A DNA stretch of 64,000 nucleotides from Gemmatimonas sp. UBA7669 (GCF_002483225.1 NZ_DLHL01000048.1:38992-102991), one strand, 5' to 3'. Shown: positions 18,117 through 27,497, counted from the first letter of the stretch. Numbers and translations are program-made. The notes: generated by a model not told the origin, from the sequence alone.

Positions 18117-19607
18117 ATGGGGCTGTTCGCTCGAAAGCCGATTGCCGCTGTCACGGACAGTGAGCACGGCATGCGCCGCACGCTTGGCGCCGGTGACCTC
18201 ATCATGCTGGCCATCGGTGCTGTCATCGGTGCCGGTATCTTCTCCTCCCTGGGCACCGCCGCTGCCGGCGAGACGCTCGCTGACGGCACCATCGTGCGCT
18301 ACGGCGCCGGTCCCGCGCTCGTGCTGTCCTTTGTGCTGCTTGGAGCCGTGTGCGGTCTGGCGGCGCTGTGTTATGCCGAGCTGGCCTCCATGATTCCGCA
18401 GGCCGGCAGCGCTTACGCGTATTCCTACGCCACCCTCGGTGAAGTGGTGGCCTGGATCGTGGGCTGGGCCCTCATACTCGAATACGCCGTCGGCAATGTC
18501 GCCGTGGCCATCGGTTGGGCTGGCTACTTCAATTCGCTGCTGTCGGGATTTGGCCTCGACCTGCCTGGCTGGCTCACCCATGGCTATTGGAACGTGAAGG
18601 CCAGTGGTGACCCGGCCGTTCGGCAATTGCTTGATACGGCGCCGCGCATCGGACCCATTCCGGTGCTGGTCAATCTGCCGGCCTTTGGTATCGTCGCCGC
18701 CATCACCGTGTTGCTCATGCAGGGCGCGAAGGAAAGCACGCGCGCCAACAACATCATGGTGGTGCTCAAGCTGCTGGTGCTGGCGCTCTTCGTGATCGTG
18801 GGCGCCATGCACATCGATCCGGCCAACTACAAGCCGTTCGCGCCCAACGGATTCCTCGGCATTCACCAGGGCGCGGCCATCGTCTTCTTTGCGTATATCG
18901 GCTTCGACGCCATTTCCACGGCCGCCGAGGAAACGCGCGACCCGCAGCGCAACCTGCCCATCGGAATTCTGGGTGGACTCGCGGTGTGCACGCTCATCTA
19001 CGTGATTGTGGGCCTCGTGGCCACCGGCCTCGTGCCCTACGATCAGCTTCGCAGTTCCGACCCGCTGGCCAAGGCGCTGTCGCTGGCCGGTCTCGATACG
19101 GCCAGCTGGATTGTGGCCGCGGGTGCCGTGGTGTCCATGTCGGCGGTGCTGCTGGTGTTTCAGTACGGCCAGCCGCGCATCTTCTACGCCATGGCTCGTG
19201 ATGGTCTGCTGCCGCCCTTTGCCGCCAAGCTCGATCCCAAGACGCGCACGCCCAAGGTCACCACACTCATCACCGGCGTGTGTGTGGCCCTTGGTGCGCT
19301 CGTGGCCGACGATGCGGCCACCTATGACCTGACCAACATTGGTACACTCGCCGCGTTCTCGGTGGTGTGCATTGGCGTACTGGTGCTGCGCATTCGGGAA
19401 CCCGATCGCCCGCGGCCCTTCCGCGTACCCTTTGTCTGGGGCGTGACGCTGCTGGGCGCGGGTGCCTGTGTGTTCGTCATGCGCGGTCTGCCGTCGTCTG
19501 CCTGGGTGGCCTTTGCCGTCTGGATGGCCATCGGCCTCGCGTTCTACTTCGCCTACGGCTACCGCCACTCGGTGCTGCGTCGCCCGAAGTCCGGCGCGTC
19601 GTCCTGA
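18117..19607 (+). CDS. Amino-acid permease, APC superfamily
   Basis: 496 residues with about 12 membrane helices. TM1 carries the substrate-binding unwinding motif (IGAVIGAGIFSSLG) and TM6 the FFAYIGFDAISTAAEETRDP signature of the cationic amino-acid transporter (CAT/YfnA) branch. Imports amino acids across the inner membrane, most likely by proton symport; the exact substrate is not readable. No Shine-Dalgarno sequence is evident before the ATG. The next gene, 27 bases on, is another uptake carrier. Confidence 0.92.
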   Translation: MGLFARKPIAAVTDSEHGMRRTLGAGDLIMLAIGAVIGAGIFSSLGTAAAGETLADGTIVRYGAGPALVLSFVLLGAVCGLAALCYAELASMIPQAGSAYAYSYATLGEVVAWIVGWALILEYAVGNVAVAIGWAGYFNSLLSGFGLDLPGWLTHGYWNVKASGDPAVRQLLDTAPRIGPIPVLVNLPAFGIVAAITVLLMQGAKESTRANNIMVVLKLLVLALFVIVGAMHIDPANYKPFAPNGFLGIHQGAAIVFFAYIGFDAISTAAEETRDPQRNLPIGILGGLAVCTLIYVIVGLVATGLVPYDQLRSSDPLAKALSLAGLDTASWIVAAGAVVSMSAVLLVFQYGQPRIFYAMARDGLLPPFAAKLDPKTRTPKVTTLITGVCVALGALVADDAATYDLTNIGTLAAFSVVCIGVLVLRIREPDRPRPFRVPFVWGVTLLGAGACVFVMRGLPSSAWVAFAVWMAIGLAFYFAYGYRHSVLRRPKSGASS

Positions 19608-19634
19608 GTTCTTCCGCGATACCTCCTTCCTGAC

Positions 19635-20918
19635 ATGGCTCACCTCTCCTCCGCCACCAACACGACCGCCCCCGCCAAGAAAGGCTTCCTTGGCATCGGC
19701 TTCACGGGCTGGATCGTGATCTCGATGATTGTGGGCATCCTCATCGGATGGCTCGCGCCCGACTTCGCGCCAAACCTCAAGCCCTTCGCCAACATCTTCC
19801 TGCGCATGATCAAGTCGCTGATCGTGCCGCTGCTCTTCAGCACCCTGGTGGTGGGCATCGCGGGACATGGCGACGACATGAAGAAGGTGGGCAAGCTGGC
19901 GCTGCGCTCCATCATCTACTTCGAGGTGGTGACCACACTGGCGCTGGCCATCGGCCTCATTGCCGTGAATGTGGCCAAGCCGGGTGTGGGGCTCCAGATC
20001 GCGCCGGACGCGAGCAGCGAAGAATTCCAGGCATTGGCTGGCAAGACGCCCACGTTTGCGTCGGTGCTCGAGCACACGGTGCCCCAAAGTTTCTTTGAGG
20101 CGGCGGCACAGAACGAGGTGCTGCAGATCGTGTTCTTCGCCATCATCTTCGCGGTGGCGCTGGCACGCGTGGAGGGACCGTCCAAGACGGTCATGCTCGA
20201 TTGGCTGCAGTCGCTCAGCGACATCATGTTCAAGTTCGTCGGCATCGTCATGGCCTATGCGCCCATCGGTATCGGCGCGGCCATCGGTGTGACCGTGGGC
20301 AAGAGCGGTCTCGATGTCATGATCAATCTGGCCAAGCTGGTGGGCACGCTGTACGTCTCGCTCATCATCTTCGTGCTCATCGTGCTGGTGCCGACGGCGC
20401 TGATCTTCCGCATCAACCTCAAGCGCTTCTGGGCGCTGGTCAAAGAGCCCTGGCTCATCGCGTTCTCCACGGCGTCGTCGGAGGCGGCGTTCCCGCAGGC
20501 CATGCAGGCCATGGAGAAGTTCGGGGTACCGCGGCGCATCGTGTCCTTCGTGCTGCCCACCGGCTACTCGTTCAATCTCGACGGCAGCACGCTCTATCTG
20601 GCCATCGCATCCGTGTTCGTGGCCCAGGCAGCCGGCATCGATATGCCGCTGAGCCAGCAGTTGCTCATGATGCTCACGCTCATGCTCACGTCGAAGGGCG
20701 TGGCGGCCGTGCCGCGCGCCTCTCTGGTCATTCTCTCCGGCGCCTTGGCCCAGTTTGGCCTGCCGCTCGAGGGCATTGCCGTCATTCTCGGCGTCGATGC
20801 CGTGATGGACATGGCGCGCACCTCGGTCAACCTGCTGGGCAACTGCCTCGCCACGGCTGTCATGGGCCGCTGGGAGGGCGAGCTCAAGGAACCCGAGCCG
20901 GAGACGGCGGCCGCCTGA
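19635..20918 (+). CDS. Dicarboxylate/glutamate:cation symporter (DAACS family)
   Basis: 427 residues, eight membrane helices plus two re-entrant hairpins. Diagnostic motifs: MIKSLIVPLLFSTLVVGI, AFSTASSEAAFPQAM (hairpin 1, Ser-rich), SFNLDGSTLYLAIASVF, TSKGVAAVPRAS (hairpin 2) and VDAVMDMARTSVNLLGN. These place it with GltP/DctA-type importers of glutamate, aspartate or C4-dicarboxylates driven by H+ or Na+. Pairs with the APC permease directly upstream, suggesting a nutrient-uptake unit. Confidence 0.93.
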   Translation: MAHLSSATNTTAPAKKGFLGIGFTGWIVISMIVGILIGWLAPDFAPNLKPFANIFLRMIKSLIVPLLFSTLVVGIAGHGDDMKKVGKLALRSIIYFEVVTTLALAIGLIAVNVAKPGVGLQIAPDASSEEFQALAGKTPTFASVLEHTVPQSFFEAAAQNEVLQIVFFAIIFAVALARVEGPSKTVMLDWLQSLSDIMFKFVGIVMAYAPIGIGAAIGVTVGKSGLDVMINLAKLVGTLYVSLIIFVLIVLVPTALIFRINLKRFWALVKEPWLIAFSTASSEAAFPQAMQAMEKFGVPRRIVSFVLPTGYSFNLDGSTLYLAIASVFVAQAAGIDMPLSQQLLMMLTLMLTSKGVAAVPRASLVILSGALAQFGLPLEGIAVILGVDAVMDMARTSVNLLGNCLATAVMGRWEGELKEPEPETAAA

Positions 20919-21111
20919 TCGCAGTCGACGTAGAACGGCCTTGTCGCGGATGACGCGGATTGGGCGGCAACTACACGGATAAGAAGACGACTGAAGGGCG
21001 CGTGTTCGCAATTTTCCTCTGCGAACTCTGCGCCCTTCATTTCTCGGCGTGAGCCGTTAGCGGTCTCGCGGTGGAAACGAGTGGCCGTGCAGCAGCTTGA
21101 TCGTCAACCTC
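20919..21111. terminator. Intergenic spacer with long imperfect hairpin
   Basis: The spacer between two convergent stops contains a hairpin at 20993-21038: outer stem GAAGGGCGC / GCGCCCTTC, inner stem GTTCGCA / TGCGAAC, loop around ATTTTCCTC, then ATTTCTC on the plus strand. It should terminate both genes. The 60 bases before it (CGCGGATGACGCGGATTGGGCGG...) look like a dispersed non-coding repeat rather than unique sequence. No gene is seen here. Confidence 0.6.
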
Positions 21112-22449
21112 TCACGCTCCCAGTTCGCGCAGACGTTTGTACAGCGTGGTGCGTGTAATGCCCAGAATGCGCGACGCCTCACTCACATTGCCATCACAGG
21201 CGCGCATCACTGCCGCCACGTGCTGGCGTTCCACCTCGGCCAGCGTGCGCAGCACCACGCCGGTCTCGCTGGGCCCTGTCGGGGTTGAGACACGCTGGGC
21301 CGGCTCGCTCCACACCTGACGCAGGGCATTCGCCGTCAGCACGTCGCTCTCGCCGCTGTGCAGCGCCGCCATGGTCAGGCAGTCCTCGAGTTCCGGCAGG
21401 TTGCCACGCCATGGCAGCGCCGCCAGCAGGTCGGCCGCTTCCTCGCTCAGGCGTTCCGGGCCGGCACCCGTGCGCGCAAACTGCTGGCGCAGCACCACGC
21501 GCGCGACGGCCGCCAGCCCGTCGCGTCCGCGCGCCCGAAGCGGCGGCACCACCAGCGGCATGGGCGCAAACAGATGCATCAGATCACGGTCGAGCTGCTG
21601 CGTGGCTTCCTCGAGCGAAAGCCGACTGCTGACCACCAGGCGGGCACGCGACGGCATGTCCGCGTTTCGCCCACCCTCGGGCGACGAACCGAAATGCCGA
21701 GCCAATCGGGCCTGCGCAGACAGTGGCAGCGACTCCACGAGATGAATGAACATCGTGCCGCGGCGCGCCAGGTGCACCAGGCCACGATCACTGTCCAGGC
21801 CGTCACCACCGCTCTCACCAAACAGCCGTGCGACCGCCTCGGCCGGCGACTTCTGCGCCGCATTGAGCCGCAGCAGCGGTTCCCATGGGCCGTCGGCGAG
21901 ACGGTGCAGCATGGAGGCCGCCAACTGCTTGGCCGTGCCCGCCTCACCCAGCACCAGCAAAGGGCTGCGCTTGCGCGCGAGAATCTGGAGCAGCCGTGCA
22001 ACCGGTGGCGTGAGCACCGCCTCCACCGACGGCGCATCGAGCTCTGATTGCGCCGCGGTGAGTCGGTGCTGTCGCAGCAATTGCGCGTGCGCCAGCGCCT
22101 TGTCCACCGTCAGCCGCAGCGTTTCGCGATCGTAGGGCTTGGTGAGATAGTCTTCCGCGCCCTCGCGCATCGCACGAACCGCAACCGTCACCTCGTCGTG
22201 GCCTGTGAGCATGATGACACAGGCATCGGGGTCGAGGCGACGCAATTGGGCCAGCACGGCAAAACCGTCCAATGGGCGCATGCTCACATCGAGGATGACC
22301 ACGTGTGGGTCATGCGCCTGATACAACGCCGCCGCTTCCTCGGCATGCGTGGTGGTGATGACCTGATACGCCGTGTTGCGAAACGACGCCACGATGCCGG
22401 CCACGATGGCCGGATCATCGTCCACAATCAGCAGGCGGGCGTCGGTCAC
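21112..22449 (-). CDS. NtrC-family response regulator with degenerate AAA+ domain
   Basis: 445 residues from a GTG at 22449. REC domain 1-120 with D54 (VVILDVSMRP) and KPY. The central domain keeps the AAA+ length but has lost its motifs: Walker A reads GEAGTAKQ, the GAFTGA loop region reads LFGESGGDGLDSD, and Walker B reads GTMFIHLVESL with no DE. The C-terminal Fis-type HTH is intact (GNVSEASRILGITRTTLYKRL). It can probably bind DNA in response to phosphorylation but not hydrolyse ATP or open sigma-54 complexes. Eleven bases after the sugar kinase on the same strand, it is the best candidate regulator of the amino-sugar genes. An ATG at 22518 lies inside the kinase gene and is less likely. 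Confidence 0.85.
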   Translation of the reverse strand: MTDARLLIVDDDPAIVAGIVASFRNTAYQVITTTHAEEAAALYQAHDPHVVILDVSMRPLDGFAVLAQLRRLDPDACVIMLTGHDEVTVAVRAMREGAEDYLTKPYDRETLRLTVDKALAHAQLLRQHRLTAAQSELDAPSVEAVLTPPVARLLQILARKRSPLLVLGEAGTAKQLAASMLHRLADGPWEPLLRLNAAQKSPAEAVARLFGESGGDGLDSDRGLVHLARRGTMFIHLVESLPLSAQARLARHFGSSPEGGRNADMPSRARLVVSSRLSLEEATQQLDRDLMHLFAPMPLVVPPLRARGRDGLAAVARVVLRQQFARTGAGPERLSEEAADLLAALPWRGNLPELEDCLTMAALHSGESDVLTANALRQVWSEPAQRVSTPTGPSETGVVLRTLAEVERQHVAAVMRACDGNVSEASRILGITRTTLYKRLRELGA

Positions 22450-22459
22450 GCGGGCGGCC

Positions 22460-23413
22460 TCAAGCGACTTCCATGCCCAGCAGACGACGGGCCCGGCGCA
22501 CGGCACCGCGTGCGGCATCCACCTCGTCGTTGCGAATCATGGCGCCCGGCACCGCACTCTTGAGACGCTGCTCGAGTCGCTTGCGCACCAGCGAACCACG
22601 CGAGAGCAAACCGCCGGAGAACGCCACGGGAATGGCGGCGCGCTCGTCCACGAAGCAGCGCCGCGCGAGCGTGCGCACATGCAGCGCGAGTTCTTCCACG
22701 CAGAAGCTGATGAGCGCGTTGGCCCGCAGGTCGCCGCTGGCCGCCACCTGCAGAATCACGGGCGCAAGCTGCGCAAAGGTGCCGGGCGTGGCGGCCGCCG
22801 CCCACGGAATGACGTCATCGAGCTGTTCGAGCTCGAGCGCGGTGAGAATGGCACCGGTGAGGGCCGTCTCGGGTTCGCGGCCATCCTGCGCGGCCGTGAC
22901 CACACTGAGTGCCTTGCGGCCGAGCCACGCCGCGCTGCCCTCGTCTCCCACGTTGGGGCCCCAGCCGCCGCAGCGTTCGATACGACCATCGGGCGCCTTG
23001 GAGAAGGCCACGCTGCCTGTGCCGGCAATGAGCAGCACGCCTGCGGAATCGCCAAAGGCGTCGTCCATGGCAATGGTGGCATCGGCCTGTACCGACACGT
23101 CGTCGGCAATGCGTCGCTGCGCCAATGCCGACCAGAGCGCCTGCGCTGCCCGCTCCTGACCGGCGCCGGCCACACCCACGACACATACGGCCGGCCTCGT
23201 GTCCGTGCGCTCCGCCGACGCCAGCGCCTCACCGATCAACGCCTTGATGATGTCGGCTGCCGCATGTTCCTGGCCGGGACGCAGCGCCGTCGCGCCGCCT
23301 TCCACTCGCGCCAGGACAACGCCGTTGGCATCACTCAGCAGCACCCGCGTGCGGCTGCCGCCTCCATCAACCCCAACGACCAGCGGCGTCGGATCCAGTG
23401 GTCCCGCACTCAT
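22460..23413 (-). CDS. BadF/BcrA-type sugar kinase (GlcNAc/MurNAc kinase-like)
   Basis: 317 residues, ASKHA ATPase fold. Phosphate-1 loop GVDGGGSRTRVLLSD (about 12-26), phosphate-2 region LIAGTGSVAF, GGWGPNVGDEGSAAWLGRKAL, and adenosine loop AFSGGLLSRGSLV. This is the family of eukaryotic NAGK and clostridial MurK, which phosphorylate GlcNAc or MurNAc. Its place between an SSS symporter and NagB supports phosphorylation of imported amino sugar. The ATG overlaps the stop of the symporter (TGATG), implying translational coupling; a GTG one codon upstream is an alternative. Confidence 0.88.
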   Translation of the reverse strand: MSAGPLDPTPLVVGVDGGGSRTRVLLSDANGVVLARVEGGATALRPGQEHAAADIIKALIGEALASAERTDTRPAVCVVGVAGAGQERAAQALWSALAQRRIADDVSVQADATIAMDDAFGDSAGVLLIAGTGSVAFSKAPDGRIERCGGWGPNVGDEGSAAWLGRKALSVVTAAQDGREPETALTGAILTALELEQLDDVIPWAAAATPGTFAQLAPVILQVAASGDLRANALISFCVEELALHVRTLARRCFVDERAAIPVAFSGGLLSRGSLVRKRLEQRLKSAVPGAMIRNDEVDAARGAVRRARRLLGMEVA

Positions 23414-24945
23414 CACGCGTTCCTCGAAACAGGAGAGCCAGCCCCGTCAGCTGACGAGGGAATGAACGACATCAGCACACCCGTGGTGAATGTCAGGGTG
23501 GTGCCGATCAGCACATACCACGGCCAGGCAATGACGGTAAACGGCGCCAGGGTGGGCGCCAGCGCCGGGAACCAGCCGCTCAGTGCCTTGGCAAACACCA
23601 CGAAGCTCATGGTACCGATGCCCACCACCATGCCGGTAATGGCATCACGTTGCTTCGCCCGCGGCACCAGCATGGCGAGAAAGAATGCGCCAAGCAAGCC
23701 GCCATAGGTGAACGAGGCAATCGACAGCGCGATCGTCACCACCGGTGTGCCTTCGTTCTTGTACAGCATGGCGCCGCCAAGAAGAATGGCCGCCCACAGA
23801 AGGGTGAACAGCTTGCCCACCCGCAACACGCCCGGATCTTCGGCACGCTTGCCGGTCAGCGGCAGATACAGATCGTGCAGCGACGCCGCCGCCAACGAGT
23901 TGAGCGCGCCACTCACGGTACTCATGGCCGCCGCAAGAATGGCGGCAATAACCAGGCCCGTCAGGCCGGACGGCATCACTTCCACGATGAATCGCGGGAA
24001 GATGGCGTCCGGTCGCGCAAAGGCTTCGCCCTGATAGAACGCAAAGAGCCCGATGCCGATGAACAGGAACATCGTGAACTGCGCAAACACCACGAGGCCG
24101 CTGCCCATGAGCGCCTTGCGGGCGTCGGTCAACGAGCCCGACGCCATGAGGCGCTGCACGATCAGCTGGTCGGCGCCGTGCGAGGCCATGGACAGAAAGC
24201 CACCACCAATCAGGCCAGCCCACAGCGTGTGCGGTCGATCGATGCCGGAGTAGGTGTCGAGCCACTGCAGTTTGCCCTGGCCGCGCGCGCCATTCAGGAT
24301 GGCGGTCCAGCCACCTTCCACGCCCTCGCCCAGCAGCCACAGCGCCGCCACGCCACCCAGCACGTACACACCTGTCTGCACGACGTCGGTCCACACCACC
24401 GCGCGCATGCCGCCGTGGTATGTGTACAGCACCGTGAACGCGCCGAGAATCAGAATGGACAGCGGCCCCACATACTCGGGCGGCACCACCGGCCCGATGA
24501 TGAGGCCAATGGGAATGGCGGTGGCGAAGACGCGCACCGAATCACCAAAGGCGCGCGTCGCCATGAACACCACCGACGCAAAACGTCGCGTGCCAAGACC
24601 GAAGCGGCGCTCGAGCAGGGCGTAGGCCGTGACCAGCTCGCCCTGGTAGTAACGCGGCAGCAGCGTGTAGGAGATCACCACGCGACCCAGGATGTAGCCG
24701 GCCGCCACCTGCAGAAACGACAGATTGCCGACGTAGGCCAAACCGGGAATCGAGATGAAGGTGAGCGCGCTCGTTTCGGTGGCCACCACCGAAAACAGAA
24801 TGGCCCACCAGGGAATGCGCTGACTGGCCACGAAGTAGTCGCGCGCATCCTTCTGATCGCGGCCCAGCCAGATGCCGAGCCAGGTGGTGCCCACCAGATA
24901 GGCGATGAGCACCAGCCAGTCGAGGCCCGTGAAGCCGCCGCTCAT
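23413..24945 (-). CDS. Sodium:solute symporter (SSS/SGLT family)
   Basis: 510 residues, about 13 membrane helices. SSS signatures are present: RDYFVASQRIPWWAILFSVVATETSALTFI in TM1-2 and GGFLSMASHGADQLIVQRLMAS in the core bundle. Imports a small organic solute with Na+. Substrate is inferred from context as GlcNAc, MurNAc or a muropeptide sugar, since the flanking genes encode a sugar kinase and GlcN6P deaminase. The ATG at 24945 has GGAGG nine bases upstream, which decides against an upstream GTG. Confidence 0.92.
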   Translation of the reverse strand: MSGGFTGLDWLVLIAYLVGTTWLGIWLGRDQKDARDYFVASQRIPWWAILFSVVATETSALTFISIPGLAYVGNLSFLQVAAGYILGRVVISYTLLPRYYQGELVTAYALLERRFGLGTRRFASVVFMATRAFGDSVRVFATAIPIGLIIGPVVPPEYVGPLSILILGAFTVLYTYHGGMRAVVWTDVVQTGVYVLGGVAALWLLGEGVEGGWTAILNGARGQGKLQWLDTYSGIDRPHTLWAGLIGGGFLSMASHGADQLIVQRLMASGSLTDARKALMGSGLVVFAQFTMFLFIGIGLFAFYQGEAFARPDAIFPRFIVEVMPSGLTGLVIAAILAAAMSTVSGALNSLAAASLHDLYLPLTGKRAEDPGVLRVGKLFTLLWAAILLGGAMLYKNEGTPVVTIALSIASFTYGGLLGAFFLAMLVPRAKQRDAITGMVVGIGTMSFVVFAKALSGWFPALAPTLAPFTVIAWPWYVLIGTTLTFTTGVLMSFIPSSADGAGSPVSRNA

Positions 24946-24996
24946 CGCGACGCCTCCACGGAGCACACCAGCCGCGACTCAGCCCGACGCCAGCCG

Positions 24997-26961
24997 TCAG
25001 GCGATGACATACGCCTCCATCGCGAAGTACTCGGCCAATCCCAGCTGGTCGAGCTGCGCGGCAGTGGTCTTGTTGCGCTGTTCCACGCGCTGCCAGAACT
25101 CGCGCTCGTCCTGACCGGGGAAGGGCGCCGAGTCCTTCTGCGACTGGTGCTTGAAGATGGCCTGGATCTTGATGGTCAGCTCTTCCTGGGAGAGCGGCAC
25201 CAGTACCGTGGCTTCCGTGATGGGCCACTCCTGCCACGCGCCGCGATAGAGCCAGATCTCGGGACGCTTGGCGGCCAACTCGCCCACATAGACTTCGGCC
25301 ACCGCGCGATCGATGGCTTCCTTGCACATGCGGTGCGTGCCGTGCGGGTCGGACAGGTCGCCGGCCACGAAGATCAGGTCGGGCATCTGCTCGCGCAGCA
25401 AGTCCGCCACGATGGCCACGTCCGCGGGACCGATGGGGTCCTTGCGCACCTTGCCCGTCTGATAGAAGGGCAGGTTGAGGAAGCGCGCGTTGTCCTTGGT
25501 GAGACCCATGACTTCGATGCCGCTCACCGCTTCCGATTCGCGGATGATGCGCTTGATGTCCTGCACCTCCGGGATGTCCACCTGACCCGGCTGCTTGCGC
25601 TGCAGGAAGTCATGCACGGTGGCCGCGAGCTGCGTCACGTTGGCGCCTTCCCCGATGCGCTCGGCGTTCAGGCGCACGAGGAAATCCATGTAGCGGCGCA
25701 CGTCATGATCGAACACGGCAATGTTGCCGCTCGTCATGTAGGCCACGGTCATGTCGTTGCCGTTCTCCACGAACTTGCGGAGAATGCCGCCCATGGAAAT
25801 GACGTCGTCGTCGGGATGCGGCGAGAAGCAGATGGTCTTGAGGCCACGCGGCAACTTGCTCTTGCCGCGGATCTTGGCGCCGAGATAGTTGAACACCAGA
25901 CCGTTGACGGCACCCGGCGAACCGTGCTGCGCCACCAGTGAGGTGAGATTGTTCTCGGCGTAGTCGTGCTGCGTGAGCTTGAGAATGGCCTTGTTGCACT
26001 TGGCCGCCAGCCACGTCACCGCGCGCACCATGAGGGCTTCATCCCAATGCACCTCGTCGATGAGCCACGGCGTGGCTACACGCGTGAGCTCCGCACCGGC
26101 GGCGTCGTCCACGTAGAACGTGGTGTTGGGGTGCCGCTGAAGGAACGTGGCCGCCACGGCCCGATCGATCTCGCCTTCCACCGAGCGGCGCACCACGCCT
26201 GCCTTGTGCTCACCGGTGGCAAGAATGACGATCTCGCGCGCGCCCATGATGGTCGCGATGCCCATCGTGATGGCTTCGCGCGGCACATTGTCTTCACCGA
26301 AGAAATCGGCGGCGGCATCACGACGCGTGATCGAGTCGAGATGCACGAGACGCGTGCGGCTGTTCTCACCCGAGCCGGGTTCGTTGAAACCGATGTGGCC
26401 CGTCTTGCCGATGCCGAGCAGCTGGAAGTCGATGCCACCCGCCGCTTCGATGGCCTCCTCGTAGGCGCGGCAGGCCGCGTCCACATCCGCCCGCGCGAGC
26501 GCGCCGTCGGGGATGTGCACGTTGGCCGGATTGATGTCCACGTGCGAGAACAGATTCTCCCACATGAAGCGGTGATACGAGTGGATGCTGTCCTTCTGCA
26601 TCGGGTAGTACTCGTCCAGGTTGAACGAGATCACGTGCTGAAAGGACAGGCCTTCTTCCCGATGCAACCGGATCAGTTCGCGGTACACACCAATGGGCGT
26701 GGACCCGGTGGCGAGTCCGAGGACCACCGTGCGTCCGGCTGCGGCGCGCTCACGCATGAGCGTGGCAATGCGGCCGGCGACGACACGCGCCATGGCGCCG
26801 TGTTCGTCGATGACAATGGTGGGAATGCGTTCGCGAACAGTGCCGACAACATGCGCATCGACAAACGGCGAGCCGCCAACGCGCACAGGCCCGGCACTCG
26901 CACGGAGTGCACGGGCCTGCGTGGCGTCAGGGGCCGCCGGGGATCCGGAGGCCAGAGACAT
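24997..26961 (-). CDS. nagB: Glucosamine-6-phosphate deaminase fused to a PIG-L/LmbE deacetylase-like domain
   Basis: 654 residues against about 260 for classic NagB. The N-terminal 290 residues carry NagB motifs (VVLGLATGSTPIGVYRELI; SFNLDEYYPM; LLGIGKTGHIGFNEPGS). From about residue 370 a PIG-L domain begins: ICFSPHPDDDVISMGG (zinc H-x-D-D; the usual final Glu is Asp) and later SDPHGTHRMC (third ligand His). It converts GlcN6P to Fru6P and NH3; the second domain belongs to a family that deacetylates GlcNAc moieties and might process GlcNAc-6P. Fusions of this size are known in Bacteroidetes. Start is uncertain: ATG 26961 or TTG 27003; no Shine-Dalgarno sequence at either. Confidence 0.92.
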   Translation of the reverse strand: MSLASGSPAAPDATQARALRASAGPVRVGGSPFVDAHVVGTVRERIPTIVIDEHGAMARVVAGRIATLMRERAAAGRTVVLGLATGSTPIGVYRELIRLHREEGLSFQHVISFNLDEYYPMQKDSIHSYHRFMWENLFSHVDINPANVHIPDGALARADVDAACRAYEEAIEAAGGIDFQLLGIGKTGHIGFNEPGSGENSRTRLVHLDSITRRDAAADFFGEDNVPREAITMGIATIMGAREIVILATGEHKAGVVRRSVEGEIDRAVAATFLQRHPNTTFYVDDAAGAELTRVATPWLIDEVHWDEALMVRAVTWLAAKCNKAILKLTQHDYAENNLTSLVAQHGSPGAVNGLVFNYLGAKIRGKSKLPRGLKTICFSPHPDDDVISMGGILRKFVENGNDMTVAYMTSGNIAVFDHDVRRYMDFLVRLNAERIGEGANVTQLAATVHDFLQRKQPGQVDIPEVQDIKRIIRESEAVSGIEVMGLTKDNARFLNLPFYQTGKVRKDPIGPADVAIVADLLREQMPDLIFVAGDLSDPHGTHRMCKEAIDRAVAEVYVGELAAKRPEIWLYRGAWQEWPITEATVLVPLSQEELTIKIQAIFKHQSQKDSAPFPGQDEREFWQRVEQRNKTTAAQLDQLGLAEYFAMEAYVIA

Positions 26962-27033
26962 GATGGGGGGTGGTGTGGGAATACGTTCCGACACCGCGCG
27001 CAACGTGGCGCGCAGTGCGGATGGGGGAGTACG

Positions 27034-27390
27034 TCAGGCCGAGAACGAGCTGCCGCAGCCGCAGCCGCCGGTGCTGTTCGGATTCTTGAACGTGAAGCCC
27101 GAGCCCTGCATCGACGAGACGTAGTCGATGGTCGTGCCGCTCAGGTACTGCGCCGAAAACGGATCGACGAACATCTTGATGCCTTCCAGCTCCACCGTGA
27201 GATCGTCGTCCGCCGACTTGTCTTCGATCACCAGGCCGTACTTGAAGCCGCTGCAACCACCAGGCATGACCGAAACGCGCAGGCCGCCAACTTCCGGCGC
27301 CACGCCCTCGGCCTCCATGAACTTGCGCACTTCGGCCGCGGCCACGGGGGTCAGGATTACCATGACGTCGGGCGTCTGCATCGTGCTCAT
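27034..27390 (-). CDS. A-type iron-sulfur carrier (IscA/SufA/ErpA family)
   Basis: 118 residues. HesB/IscA fold with the three cluster-ligand cysteines: C46 in MPGGCSGF and C110/C112 in GGCGCGSSF. Transfers [2Fe-2S] or [4Fe-4S] clusters to apo-proteins. GGAGGA lies before the ATG. It precedes nagB on the same strand with a gap below 75 bases, so it may be the first gene of that unit. The paralogue (IscA, SufA or ErpA) cannot be assigned from sequence alone. Confidence 0.93.
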   Translation of the reverse strand: MSTMQTPDVMVILTPVAAAEVRKFMEAEGVAPEVGGLRVSVMPGGCSGFKYGLVIEDKSADDDLTVELEGIKMFVDPFSAQYLSGTTIDYVSSMQGSGFTFKNPNSTGGCGCGSSFSA

Positions 27391-27497
27391 GCTTGTCCTC
27401 CAGTGCGGCCGGCCAGCCTGCCGGCCTGAATGACCGCATCGCGCCGCCCGGGCCGCCCTCGCGGAGGGGGCGTGCGATGTCGTGTCGTGCTTCGTGA

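Noticed and set aside
18087..21011. 974-codon minus-strand open frame across both transporters
   Set aside because: His/Arg/Gly-rich shadow with no domains, covering two well-recognised carrier genes and their intergenic spacer.
23650..25941. 763-codon plus-strand open frame
   Set aside because: Shadow of the SSS symporter and NagB fusion; composition is typical of antisense.
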